Assembly (NCBI GenBank): GCA_947471505.1
Contig: CANIWM010000056.1
Span: forward strand, 1 to 42,519
Length of the DNA stretch: 42,519 nt
Reading direction: 5' to 3'
Source: Chthoniobacteraceae bacterium
Lineage (GTDB): Bacteria; Verrucomicrobiota; Verrucomicrobiia; Chthoniobacterales; Chthoniobacteraceae
Each line of letters opens with the position of its first letter. Within the stretch, counting starts at the first letter, position 1. This document shows, in pieces, positions 7,621-17,387 of this stretch. The translations under genes were made by a program, and so were the position numbers. The notes below the pieces were generated by a model. That model ran no database searches, was not told the origin of the DNA, and saw only the letters and a list, made by a program, of their open reading frames with translations.

Positions 7621-8550
7621 ATGATCCGAGTCCAACAACTGACCAAGAAATACGGCTCCTTCACGGCGGTGAAGGGCATCAGCTTTGAAGTCGCCAAGGG
7701 GGAAATCGTCGGCTTTCTCGGGCCGAATGGTGCCGGGAAATCTACGACGATGAAGATTCTCACGGGCTTCCTCCCGCCGACCACAGGGCGCGCATCCATC
7801 GCGGGGTTCGACGTTTTTGATAACAGCATCGAGGCCCGCCGCCGCCTCGGCTACCTGCCGGAGAACACCCCGCTGTATCCCGAGATGAGAGTCGGCGAAT
7901 ACCTTCGCTACCGTGCCGCGCTCAAGGGCGTGCGGGGCTCGAAGGTCCGCGAGCGCGTGGGAGATGTGATGGAGCTTTGCCAAGTAAATGACCGTGAGCG
8001 TCAACTAATCGGCTCGCTTTCCAAAGGCTACCGTCAGCGCGTCGGGCTGGCGGATGCACTGGTGCATGACCCCGATTTGCTCATCCTCGACGAACCGACC
8101 ATCGGCCTCGACCCCAACCAAATCCGCACGGTACGCGACCTCATCAAGAACCTCGCGGAGAAGCGCACCGTGCTGATCTCGACGCACATTCTTCCGGAAG
8201 TGGAGATGATGTGCTCCCGAGTGATCGTGATCCATAAGGGAGAAATCCGCGCGACCGATACGGCGGAAAATTTGCGCAAGAACCACCGCGCCGTGGGCGA
8301 ACTGTTGCTGGAAGCTCGGGCCGGGGCGGACGCAGCCGAGGCGCTGAGTAAGGTCTTCGGCGTGAAGGATGTCACTTCGTGTGCGAATGGCGACTGGACT
8401 CATTTCACCCTCCGACTGGATGCGAAAGCGGAGCCCGGCCTCGACATCATGCGCCTCGCCGCCGAGCGCAAATGGGACGTGCGCGAGATGCACCAAAAGC
8501 GGGCGACGCTCGAAGATGTCTTCGCGGAACTGACCACGGCGGACCATTAA
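7621..8550 (+). CDS. ABC transporter ATP-binding protein (GldA/CcmA-like)
   Basis: This cytosolic ATPase energises the membrane complex encoded just downstream. The 309-residue protein has Walker A GPNGAGKST (34-42), signature LSKGYRQR (133-140), Walker B LLILDEP (153-159) and the H-loop STHILPEVE. A C-terminal domain of about 90 residues follows, as in GldA/NatA-like proteins. The ATG at 7621 (MIRVQQLTKKYGSF) fits the family N-terminus; an upstream ATG at 7519 adds an unlikely Arg-rich lead. It starts a four-gene plus-strand operon with gaps of 6-12 bp. Confidence 0.93.
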   Translation: MIRVQQLTKKYGSFTAVKGISFEVAKGEIVGFLGPNGAGKSTTMKILTGFLPPTTGRASIAGFDVFDNSIEARRRLGYLPENTPLYPEMRVGEYLRYRAALKGVRGSKVRERVGDVMELCQVNDRERQLIGSLSKGYRQRVGLADALVHDPDLLILDEPTIGLDPNQIRTVRDLIKNLAEKRTVLISTHILPEVEMMCSRVIVIHKGEIRATDTAENLRKNHRAVGELLLEARAGADAAEALSKVFGVKDVTSCANGDWTHFTLRLDAKAEPGLDIMRLAAERKWDVREMHQKRATLEDVFAELTTADH

Positions 8551-8562
8551 ACCGATTTTCAA

Positions 8563-9324
8563 ATGAGAACTTTCTTCGTCCAAACGATGCGCGAGGTGCG
8601 CAGTATTTTTTACACGCCGGTGGCGTATGTGGTGATGACGCTGCTGCTCGTGCTACTGGGCTGGACCTTCCAGTATGCCGTGAGCGAGCTAAACCACAAT
8701 CCGACGGAATACACGGTCATGGAGCGGTGGTTCGTGAGCGGGCTGTTTTTCTTCATCCTGCCGATCACGACTTCGCTGGTGACGATGCGCTCTTTCTCCG
8801 AGGAGTTTCGCATGGGGACGATTGAGATGCTGACGACGGCCCCGGTGAAAGACTGGCAAATCGTCTGCGCGAAGTTCTTTGGCGCGCTCATCTTTTACTG
8901 CGTGGCATTTGCTCCGTCTGCGCTGTTCCTCGCGGTCTTCAGCCACGAGAGCGGCGGGCATCCAGCGGCGAGGGGGCTGGGGGCGATTTACAGCTCCTAC
9001 CTTTTGCTCATGCTCATCGTCATGCTGTTTGTTTCTGCGGGAAATTTGGCCAGCTCGCTGGTGAAGGATCAGGTGAATGCGGCAGTTATCAGCATCACGG
9101 TGAAGCTCCTGTTTCTGTTCGTGCCGCTGATGCTGGGATTGCTGCTGAATGTAACGGACCCTCGCGTGCGGATGCTGGGAGAATTCATCAGCCCGATCTC
9201 CCACATGAACGACGCTGCGGGCGGCATCGTGGATACCCGGCGCATCATCTGGTATCTCTCGCTCACGGCATTCTTCGTCATCCTGACGCATCACATTTTC
9301 CACAGCCGGAAGCTGAAATCCTAG
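8563..9324 (+). CDS. ABC-2 type permease (GldF-like)
   Basis: The 253-residue integral membrane protein has six predicted membrane segments, starting with VAYVVMTLLLVLLGWTFQYAV and ending with IIWYLSLTAFFVILTHHIF. It carries the family signature stretch SFSEEFRMGTIEMLTTAPV.DWQIV.AKF between segments 2 and 3. It pairs with the preceding ATPase (12 bp gap) and precedes the GldG-like gene by 6 bp. By family it forms the channel of an ABC-2 exporter; the substrate in non-gliding bacteria is unknown. Confidence 0.9.
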   Translation: MRTFFVQTMREVRSIFYTPVAYVVMTLLLVLLGWTFQYAVSELNHNPTEYTVMERWFVSGLFFFILPITTSLVTMRSFSEEFRMGTIEMLTTAPVKDWQIVCAKFFGALIFYCVAFAPSALFLAVFSHESGGHPAARGLGAIYSSYLLLMLIVMLFVSAGNLASSLVKDQVNAAVISITVKLLFLFVPLMLGLLLNVTDPRVRMLGEFISPISHMNDAAGGIVDTRRIIWYLSLTAFFVILTHHIFHSRKLKS

Positions 9325-9330
9325 ACCACC

Positions 9331-11073
9331 ATGGAAACACCCGAACCCAACCAACCCCCGAAAGACGCAGCGCCGAAGCTGCGCATTGGCCGCATCGAAA
9401 TCGGAATCAACGTCATCATCCAGCTCGCCGTATTACTGGCGATGGTGGTGATGGTGAACTCACTGAGCGCGAAGTATTACAAGCGATGGAACTGTGTGAA
9501 ACGAAACCACAGCGACCTGAGTCCCATGACGCGCAGCCTGCTCGAGAATCTACAGAAACCAATCAAGGTGATCGTGTTTTTCTCGAGAATGGGAGAGGTG
9601 GAACAGGACGCTCGTGCCTTACTACGAGAATACGAATTTGCGGCAGCCGGGAAGCTCAGCATCGAGGATGTGGACCCGGAGGTGAACTTCGCCCGGGCGC
9701 GGGAACTCCAGACCAAATACAAGTTCGACCAGAAGGAGAACATCATCATCCTCGACTACGACGGGCGGAGCAAATTCATCAACTCCATCGAGATGGCGGA
9801 GATGGAGGAATGGGACCGAATGAAGGATTTCGAGGTGCAGATGAGGAAGCGCCCGCCCCAGCAGATGCTGGCATTCCAAGGCGAACAAGTCCTCACCAAC
9901 GAAATCCTCGCACTCACCGAGCCAAAGCAAAACCGGCTCTATGTCGTCAACGGCCACGGCGAGTTTGATACCAGCGGCGGCAAGCTCCGGGCTCTGATGG
10001 AATATACGAGGCGGCAGAACCTCCTTCTCGTCAACCTGACCATCGCCGACTTCGAAAAAATCCCCGACGACGCGAACATGGTGCTCGTGCTCGGACCGAA
10101 ATTCGACTTCAGCGCACGCGACCTTAAAGTGCTGAGCGACTATTGGGACAAGAAGGGCCGCATCCTCCTCTCAGTCGGAAAAACAGGCGGCAAGACGCCC
10201 AATCTTTTCAAATGGGTCGAAGAACGCGGCGTGCGGCTGATGGACGACTACGTCTTGCACCGAATCAATCTCACCGGCATCCCAGAAGTCGAGTCTGGCG
10301 GCATCGTTTCGGGAGCCACGTCGCCCATCACGGAGGGGATCGAAGGGCTCAGCGTCGAACTGCTCGGAGCGACCCAATCCATGAGGTTGAATCGCGAAAA
10401 AGACTTTCAATTACGGTATAAGCTCACCGGCATCATGGTTTCCCCGAGAGACTATTGGGGCGACACCGAGTTCAATGTCGGCGACGGTGCGGACACGGCC
10501 CTCTTCGACCCCCAAAAGGACCACAGCGGCGCGCTCACCCTTGCCGTCCAGGTCGAAAAAGGCGCATCCGTTGATCCCAACGTGAAGCTCGAAACACCCC
10601 GCCTCGTCGTCGTCGGCAACAGCGACTTCGTATCGGACGACGGGCTTCGCGTCGCACCCACGGTGATCAACCTCGCCTCGAACTGCATCAATTGGCTCCT
10701 CGGTCGCGAAACGCTCATCAAAGTCCCGCCCAAAGTGAAGGAACGGATGACCCTCTCGCTCACCTTGGAGCAGCTCAACACCATCCGTGTCTGGGTGGTG
10801 ATTTACCTCCCGCTCTGCATCGCGCTCCTCGGCATCTACTACCTCTCGTGGAGGAACCAGAAGAACCTGTTTATCCTCACTGCGTGGGTCGCCTTTACCT
10901 TCCTCCAACTCGTCCTCGCTTGGTATCTCCTGCTTTGGAAACTCGGGATGGAAGAGGCTAAAATTGTCCCGCGAAATCTCATCATCGCCGTCGGAATCGC
11001 CGTATCGCTCGGGGCGATCTCCATTGTGGTGAATCACTACGAAAATCAGAAGCGCGCCGCAGCGAAGAGCTAA
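9331..11073 (+). CDS. GldG-family ABC transporter auxiliary protein
   Basis: The 580-residue protein has an N-terminal membrane segment (about 28-47, INVIIQLAVLLAMVVMVNSL). A large extracytoplasmic region of the GldG/intraflagellar-transport-like type follows (LSPMTRSLLENLQKPIKVIVFFSR; RLYVVNGHGEFDTSGG; MVLVLGPKFDFSARDLKVL), then two or three membrane segments near residues 485-570. In Bacteroidetes, GldF/GldG act with GldA; related sets occur in non-gliding phyla with no proven substrate. The position between the permease and the DUF4340 gene matches such clusters. Confidence 0.88.
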   Translation: METPEPNQPPKDAAPKLRIGRIEIGINVIIQLAVLLAMVVMVNSLSAKYYKRWNCVKRNHSDLSPMTRSLLENLQKPIKVIVFFSRMGEVEQDARALLREYEFAAAGKLSIEDVDPEVNFARARELQTKYKFDQKENIIILDYDGRSKFINSIEMAEMEEWDRMKDFEVQMRKRPPQQMLAFQGEQVLTNEILALTEPKQNRLYVVNGHGEFDTSGGKLRALMEYTRRQNLLLVNLTIADFEKIPDDANMVLVLGPKFDFSARDLKVLSDYWDKKGRILLSVGKTGGKTPNLFKWVEERGVRLMDDYVLHRINLTGIPEVESGGIVSGATSPITEGIEGLSVELLGATQSMRLNREKDFQLRYKLTGIMVSPRDYWGDTEFNVGDGADTALFDPQKDHSGALTLAVQVEKGASVDPNVKLETPRLVVVGNSDFVSDDGLRVAPTVINLASNCINWLLGRETLIKVPPKVKERMTLSLTLEQLNTIRVWVVIYLPLCIALLGIYYLSWRNQKNLFILTAWVAFTFLQLVLAWYLLLWKLGMEEAKIVPRNLIIAVGIAVSLGAISIVVNHYENQKRAAAKS

Positions 11074-11085
11074 GCCAGTTTTGCC

Positions 11086-13011
11086 ATGAAGAAGTTTCGC
11101 ACTACGTTCATTCTCATTTTCCTCGGCCTCGCCTTGTGGGTCTATCTGGAGGTTTTCGACCCTCGGATTGCCGGCACCGACGATGCGCCTCAAGTCATCG
11201 CCGTCGACCGCAGCACCCTCATCGGTTTAACGATCCAAAATGGCGAGGGAACGATGGAGTTCTCGCGGACGAATGGCACGTGGTTCCTCGAATCACCCAT
11301 CAAAGACCGGGCTGATGATGAGAGTCTCGTGAAGCTCTTTACGACCGTCGAAGGGCTCGACATGAACCTCCGCAAAGTCCCCGAACCGAAGGGAAAAGAC
11401 ATCAAGGAAATCCAGAAGGAACTCGGCGTGGCGAAGGGAGACGTAAGCATCAAATTCACCGAACCATCGGGAGGGAGAAAGCCGCTTGAGCTCTTCATCG
11501 GCAAGAAAACTGCCGTCGAAGGCAAAGTTTACGCCCGCATCAACGGCGCCGACGCCATCTACACCCTGCCGTCTGAAATTCGCGACCAACTCAGCAAGGG
11601 CGTCAAAGACTGGCGCGACCGCAAGCTTGCCGCCATCTCCGTGAGCGAGGTGAACAAAGTCATCCTCAAGACCGCCAAGGGGGAGATCGAAGCAGGGCGC
11701 AAGAGCGGCAACTGGTCACTCGTCCGCCCACTCAAAGCCCGTGCCGATAACCAGCGGATCAACGATTTAATCGCCAACGCAGCATCGCCACGGATTGAGG
11801 ACTTCATCCCTGACTCCAAGGACCTCAGCACGTTGGGGCTCACCGAGCCTCGGGTCACCGTAGTTCTCTACATTGAAGGCGGCAAAGAGCCCGTCACCAT
11901 CCAAGTCGGCGCGAACAAAAAAGGCGTAGATGACGCAAAGCCTCTCGCTTACGTCAAAGTCAGCACCCGGGCAGGCGTCGTGACGGCCCCCGCAGCCATC
12001 GAGAGCCTCGCCCTCACCCTTCCCAACGACCTCCGCGACGCCAGCCTCATCCGCGTCCAAGCCGACATCGTGGACCGCATCACCCTCGAAGGCGGTGGGT
12101 CAAAAATCATCATCGGGCGCGACGGCGAAAGCTGGAAACGCAAATCCAAGCCCGAAGAGCCTGTGAACTCCATCGCAGCTAAAAAATTGCTCGATGACCT
12201 CACCACCGCCAAGAGCGTCCGCTTTGTCGAAGATGTCGGTAGCGACCTCAAAAAATACGGCCTCGACCAGCCCACCGCCACCGTCACCCTCAGCAGCTAC
12301 TCCACCGAAGGCACTCCCGAAACAACGCCCGGCGACAAGCCCATCGCCCGACTCCTCATCGGCAATCCCGACGGAAACACCGACACCGTCTTCGCCAAAC
12401 TCGACGACGAGCCCTACATCGTCGCCGTCTCCAAGCTCCTCACCGAGAACATCTGGACCGACCCTCTCCAATGGCAAGAACTCCGGCTCTACGACAACCT
12501 TCCCGCCGACATCGTCCACCTCGAAATCACCAAAGCCGAGCAACCCGCCATCACTCTCGACCTCGGCCAAGACAAACTCTGGAAGCTGGCAAAAGGCGAC
12601 GGCACCGTGAACCAAATCGCCGTCCAATCCCTCATCAACACCCTCTCTACCCTCCGCGCCGTCCGCTGGGCAGGAGCCACAAAAGCTACCGAGCAAGGGC
12701 TCGAAAAACCCGCAATCACCGTCACCTTCACCCTCGCCGATAAGAAGACCGGCAAACTCCGCATCGGCAGCATGAACAGTGACCGCCTCCGCCACGCGCT
12801 CATCGAAGGCAAAACAGGCACCGCACTGCTCAATCGGCCCGATGTGAGCGCCTTCGAAGCCGCACTCATCGAAGGCCAAAAGCCGCCAACTGACACCCCG
12901 ACTCCTCCCACCAATCTCTCCCCTGAGCCCCTAAAGCCCGCCGCTCCGCCCAAGACCCAAGAAGCCCCGGCAGGCGAGACAAAACCCGCTCCCGAACCTT
13001 CCCCGAAATAG
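11086..13011 (+). CDS. DUF4340 domain protein
   Basis: The 641-residue protein has one N-terminal membrane anchor (FRTTFILIFLGLALWVYLEVF) and a long extracytoplasmic part with repeated DUF4340-type units. Each unit resembles 'I.L....G.W.L..P....AD...I..L...' (residues about 30-200, 200-380 and 380-590). The last 50 residues are Pro-rich (TPTPPTNLSPEPLKPAAPP). It follows the GldG-like gene by 12 bp and completes the ABC cluster. DUF4340 proteins regularly accompany GldFG-like transporters; the biochemical role is unknown, probably binding or scaffolding at the cell surface. Confidence 0.88.
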   Translation: MKKFRTTFILIFLGLALWVYLEVFDPRIAGTDDAPQVIAVDRSTLIGLTIQNGEGTMEFSRTNGTWFLESPIKDRADDESLVKLFTTVEGLDMNLRKVPEPKGKDIKEIQKELGVAKGDVSIKFTEPSGGRKPLELFIGKKTAVEGKVYARINGADAIYTLPSEIRDQLSKGVKDWRDRKLAAISVSEVNKVILKTAKGEIEAGRKSGNWSLVRPLKARADNQRINDLIANAASPRIEDFIPDSKDLSTLGLTEPRVTVVLYIEGGKEPVTIQVGANKKGVDDAKPLAYVKVSTRAGVVTAPAAIESLALTLPNDLRDASLIRVQADIVDRITLEGGGSKIIIGRDGESWKRKSKPEEPVNSIAAKKLLDDLTTAKSVRFVEDVGSDLKKYGLDQPTATVTLSSYSTEGTPETTPGDKPIARLLIGNPDGNTDTVFAKLDDEPYIVAVSKLLTENIWTDPLQWQELRLYDNLPADIVHLEITKAEQPAITLDLGQDKLWKLAKGDGTVNQIAVQSLINTLSTLRAVRWAGATKATEQGLEKPAITVTFTLADKKTGKLRIGSMNSDRLRHALIEGKTGTALLNRPDVSAFEAALIEGQKPPTDTPTPPTNLSPEPLKPAAPPKTQEAPAGETKPAPEPSPK

Positions 13012-13090
13012 ACATTTCACGCGCCCAACTTTTCGCCTTGCCCGGCGGATCGTCCCTCGGCAGGTTGCGCGCCTTATTTAACACACCATT

Positions 13091-14119
<1,029 letters not shown>

Positions 14120-14140
14120 GCTCCGAACATTTTCACAAAG

Positions 14141-14170
14141 CGCCCGCTGGGAAACCGGCGGGCGTTTTTT
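14141..14170 (+). terminator. Rho-independent terminator
   Basis: A 10-bp stem CGCCCGCTGG / CCGGCGGGCG with loop GAAA is followed directly by TTTTTT. It lies 21 bp after the stop of the TIM-barrel gene, so it ends that transcript. Confidence 0.9.
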
Positions 14171-14213
14171 GTTTCTGCGGAGGCCCCTCGGGTCGTCTTG
14201 GTTCTATCGGCGG

Positions 14214-14819
14214 CTATTGCGGCGCATCCACATCGCCCGTCAGCTTCCGATAGTATTCCCTGCGCTGGAGCACATCGTTCACGAAAGAGCGCGTGGGCGA
14301 GTCGCTGATGGACCGCATCATATCGGCGGCAGTGCCGTTGGGGCCAGCCCAGGCAGCGACGGCGGCGTGCCCGGCCGCATACTCGGCGAGGGCGAATGGC
14401 GTGGGATCGTCACGGTCGGCCCAGTGGTCGAGGACGCGGCGGAAGTACCAACATCCTGCGTTCAAGTTTGTGTCAGGCGCAAAGAGATCGGCCTGCATGA
14501 AGGCGGGGGCTTTGGTGGCGGCAGCCCAGTCGAGCCCGATGCCCTCGCCGATCTGCATGAGGCCGCGCTCGCGCTGCGGACCGACTTTATCAGGGGCGAA
14601 GTTGCTCGCTCGCCAGACGACGCTTTTTACCAAGGTCGGGTCGAGATTCTCGCGCTCTGCGACGGTGACGATGAGGCTGTTAAACTTGTGGTGACGGCCC
14701 AAGGCGAACCACGTGCTCAATTTATAGCCGGGGTCAGGATCACGAACGACGACGTAGGTCGCTGCAAGGTCGGCGGCGAAAAATAGGACGAGCGCCAGAG
14801 TTCTGAAGGTGCGTTTCAA
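14214..14819 (-). CDS. SLT-type lytic transglycosylase-like protein lacking the catalytic Glu
   Basis: The 201-residue protein has an N-terminal hydrophobic segment (TLALVLFFAADLAATYVVV; anchor or signal) and then an SLT-like (GH23) fold: DPTLVKSVVWRASNF, GPQRERGLMQIGEGIGLDWA, NAGCWYFRRVLDHW, ALAEYAAGHAAV. Active family members have Glu in the 'ES.F' position. Here codon 71 is GCG (Ala), which differs from GAG by one base. The GLMQI motif and the Tyr of AEYAAG are kept. It may therefore bind rather than cleave peptidoglycan, or the catalytic base may lie elsewhere. The stop is 44 bp from the convergent terminator. Confidence 0.82.
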   Translation of the reverse strand: MKRTFRTLALVLFFAADLAATYVVVRDPDPGYKLSTWFALGRHHKFNSLIVTVAERENLDPTLVKSVVWRASNFAPDKVGPQRERGLMQIGEGIGLDWAAATKAPAFMQADLFAPDTNLNAGCWYFRRVLDHWADRDDPTPFALAEYAAGHAAVAAWAGPNGTAADMMRSISDSPTRSFVNDVLQRREYYRKLTGDVDAPQ

Positions 14820-15020
14820 GCGAAGAGTTCGGGGATGGCGCTACCGTCGATGACAAAGCCGCCGACCTTCATGGCGTCGCGGCGAGTCAGCACGGAGCGG
14901 TAGTTCGAGGATGCGAAATGGGACATCTCCCGCAGTGAATCGCGCGGCGACGGAAACGTTAGCCGTTTGGAAGTTGAGCCTTGAACCGCGCTCGCTCTTT
15001 CGCCGACGCTGCACGCTTCG

Positions 15021-15482
15021 ATGCCGGGAACGTCTTTTTATAAACGCAGTAATTTTGTCACGCACTTGCCCGTGGACTGCCGCTACAGCCCCTCGCACTT
15101 CTGGCTGGCGGATATGGGCGGCGGGCGGTGGCGCGTGGGCTTTACGAAGTTCGCCACTCGGATGCTGGGCGAGATTGTCGAGGTGCGGTTTGAGAAAAAA
15201 GCGGGCGATGCGCTGGCAAGCGGCGACATCGTGGGAAGCATCGAGGGCTTTAAGGCAATCAGCGACCTTTACTGCTGCGCCGTGGGCGAATTTGCGGCGG
15301 CGAACCCGGCGCTGGCGACGAACATTGATGCGGTCGGCGATGACCCTTACGGCGCGGGCTGGCTCTACGAAGTCCTCGGCGAGCCGGATGAGAAGTGCAT
15401 CACGATGGAGGCGTATCGCGGGATGCTGGACGCGACGATTGATAAGATTATGGAGAAGCAAAGCAGCGACTACGGAGCATGA
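15021..15482 (+). CDS. GcvH-like lipoyl carrier protein
   Basis: The 153-residue protein has the glycine-cleavage H-protein fold: a YSPSHFWLADMGGGRWRVGFTKFA opening, LGEIVEVRFEKKAGD, and the lipoylation hairpin GSIEGFKAISDLY with Lys78 as the expected lipoyl site, then DPYGAGWLYEV. An N-terminal lead of about 18 residues is longer than in ordinary GcvH. No gcvT or gcvP lies nearby. Instead its stop overlaps the start of a CobW-like GTPase (ATGA), and a Cys-rich small protein follows. It is probably a dedicated lipoyl carrier for another pathway; this is inferred from context. Confidence 0.85.
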   Translation: MPGTSFYKRSNFVTHLPVDCRYSPSHFWLADMGGGRWRVGFTKFATRMLGEIVEVRFEKKAGDALASGDIVGSIEGFKAISDLYCCAVGEFAAANPALATNIDAVGDDPYGAGWLYEVLGEPDEKCITMEAYRGMLDATIDKIMEKQSSDYGA

Positions 15483-16579
15483 GCAAGGCACGCTATATCA
15501 TGATCGGCGGCTTCCTCGGCGCGGGGAAAACGACGGCGGTGGCCGCGCTGGCGCAGCGTCTCGCCGGGCTGGGGCAGCGCGTCGGCCTCATCACGAACGA
15601 CCAAGGCAGCGAGCTGGTGGATACGGCGATGCTGCGGGCGAAGGGCTTCGAGACCGAGGAGATCGTGGGCGGGTGTTTTTGCTGTCGGTTTAACACGCTC
15701 ACGGATGCGGCCAAGCGGCTGACGGAGAGCACGCGGCCCGATGTGTTCATCGCGGAGCCCGTGGGGAGTTGCACGGATTTGGTGGCGACGGTGACGTATC
15801 CGCTGCGGAGGATTTACGGCGACTCGTTCACCGTCGCACCGCTGAGCGTGCTCGTGGACCCCGTGCGCGCCGAGCGTGTGCTGGGGCTGGCGGAAGGGGC
15901 GCAGTTCTCCAGCAAGGTAACGTATATCTTCCGCAAGCAGCTCGAAGAGGCGGACATCATCGTCATCACAAAAACCGACACCATAGACGAGGCGCGACTG
16001 GCGCGACTGCGGGCGGCGCTGGCGGCGGCGTTCCCGAAGTCCGAAGTGCTGGCAATCAGCGTCCGCGACGGCACCGGGCTCGACGCATGGTTCTCGCGCA
16101 TGACCACGGGCGAGCAGGCCGAGCGCCCTACGATGGCGGTGGACTACGCACTTTATGCCGAAGGCGAGGCGCTCCTCGGCTGGCTGAACGCGACCATCCA
16201 AGTGCGCGGCGTTCCCGCGTTCGATGCGGATACGATTTTGAAGGCGCTCGCGGGCGAAATGCAGCGCGCGCTCAGCGGCGAGATTGCCCATTTAAAAATG
16301 ACGCTGAACCCCGACTCCGGCCTCGGCGACATCGCGGCGATCAATTTGGTCCGCAGTGATTTCGTCCCCGAGCTTTCGCTGCGCCTAGAGGCCCCTATCG
16401 AGAGCGCGCAGATCATCCTAAACTGCCGCGCCGAAGCCGCCCCCGAAGACATCCGCGATGCGTTGAATGAAGCCGTCGCCGCGATCCAAAACGGCGGCAT
16501 CTCGGCGAAAATCGAGCACCTCGAATTCTTCCGCCCCGGCAAACCCGAGCCCACCCACCGCGACCTGATTTCCGCCTGA
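15479..16579 (+). CDS. CobW/G3E-family GTP-binding protein
   Basis: The 366-residue protein has a P-loop GGFLGAGKTT (10-19), the G3E metal motif GGCFCC (64-69; Cys66, 68 and 69), a FIAEPVGSC block and the base-recognition motif TKTD (about 162-165). The family comprises nucleotide-driven metallochaperones or activators of metalloenzymes (CobW, HypB, UreG and MeaB relatives). The C-terminal half lacks a His-rich tail. It overlaps the lipoyl gene by 4 bp and the Cys-rich gene by 1 bp (TGATG), so the three are translationally coupled. It probably delivers metal, or a conformational push, to a partner in this operon. Confidence 0.9.
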   Translation: MSKARYIMIGGFLGAGKTTAVAALAQRLAGLGQRVGLITNDQGSELVDTAMLRAKGFETEEIVGGCFCCRFNTLTDAAKRLTESTRPDVFIAEPVGSCTDLVATVTYPLRRIYGDSFTVAPLSVLVDPVRAERVLGLAEGAQFSSKVTYIFRKQLEEADIIVITKTDTIDEARLARLRAALAAAFPKSEVLAISVRDGTGLDAWFSRMTTGEQAERPTMAVDYALYAEGEALLGWLNATIQVRGVPAFDADTILKALAGEMQRALSGEIAHLKMTLNPDSGLGDIAAINLVRSDFVPELSLRLEAPIESAQIILNCRAEAAPEDIRDALNEAVAAIQNGGISAKIEHLEFFRPGKPEPTHRDLISA

Positions 16580-16926
16580 TGCGAATCCTCTACTGCCACT
16601 GCCAATACGCCCAAGTCGTCCCGAAAGAAGTGAAAGCCGCAGTGCTCCAAAGCCTGTGCGACAGCGGCGTGGCCTTCGACGCCGTGGCCGACCTCTGCGA
16701 AATGTCCGCCCGCAAAGACCCCGCGCTCAAAGAACTCGCGAGCGGCTGCGTGAAAATCGCGGCCTGCTTCCCCCGAGCCGTGAAGGGCCTCTTTCACCAA
16801 TGCGGCGCAGACCTCGACCCAGCGCAGGCCGAGATTCTCAACATGCGGACGCTGACGGCGGAGGAAGTCACCGCGCGACTGGCAGCGGCAGATGTGCTGC
16901 CGAATGTGCCAGTGAAGGCGGGGTAA
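16579..16926 (+). CDS. Cys-rich small protein, possible Fe-S/redox partner
   Basis: The 115-residue protein begins MRILYCHCQYAQVVPKEV and has seven Cys at 6, 8, 27, 40, 57, 63 and 75. The blocks VADLCEMSARKDP and IAACFPRAVKGLF resemble iron-sulfur segments of HdrA-like or ferredoxin-domain proteins, but I cannot assign a named family. There is no membrane segment. It is coupled to the CobW gene by a TGATG overlap. A redox protein matured by, or working with, the GTPase and the lipoyl carrier is a reasonable inference. Confidence 0.75.
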   Translation: MRILYCHCQYAQVVPKEVKAAVLQSLCDSGVAFDAVADLCEMSARKDPALKELASGCVKIAACFPRAVKGLFHQCGADLDPAQAEILNMRTLTAEEVTARLAAADVLPNVPVKAG

Positions 16927-16989
16927 ATAATCCCCCGGTCAGCACCGCCTTCATCGGCGCAAAGTCCATTTTCCCCCGCCACGGCCCAG

Positions 16990-17387
16990 TCAGCGCCGAA
17001 TGCTCTCCGGCAAAAGATTCTCCGGCAGCGCCACAATCTCCCCCGCCGAGCCATCAGGCCGCACCACCACCCGACCATCCTCCAGCACTCGCACAATCAC
17101 CCCGCGCAGCGAACCGCCCAACGTCATCACCCGAGTCCCCACCACCAAATCCGCCGCCCGGCAAAGCGACTCGATAATCTCCACCATCGCCTCCCGGTCC
17201 AGCACTCCGGCGATGAAATGCCTCACAGCCGAGCCCGCTTCCCGTTTGCGAGTGGCCGGCAAATCGCTGAACAACGCCAACACCATCTCCCTCCCGATGA
17301 GCGCAAACGTATTCCCGTTCAGGAAAAGAAACGGCGCACGCCTATGGCACCCACGGAGAAAATCAAACGCCTCCGCGAGCGACGTTA
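16990..17387 (-). pseudogene. 3' part of a frameshifted unknown gene
   Basis: In this frame the minus strand encodes VTSLAEAFDFLRG, then FLFLNGNTFALIGREMVLALF, and a beta-rich end (VVGTRVMTLGGSLRGVIVRVLEDGRVVVRPDG) ending LPESIRR. Codon use looks like real coding sequence. No ATG/GTG/TTG start exists near its upstream edge, and real coding upstream continues in another frame (17385-17618), whose stop falls exactly here. A one-base shift near GGGGAAAAGTAA would fuse both into about 210 residues. The frame stays open to 17625, but that upstream part reads as low-complexity shadow. No family is recognised; it may also be a sequencing error. Confidence 0.55.

Noticed and set aside
15021-15482. 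Ordinary glycine cleavage system H protein
   Set aside because: The lipoyl site fits, but the coupled partners are a CobW GTPase and a Cys-rich protein, not gcvT or gcvP, so a routine gcvH label was not given.
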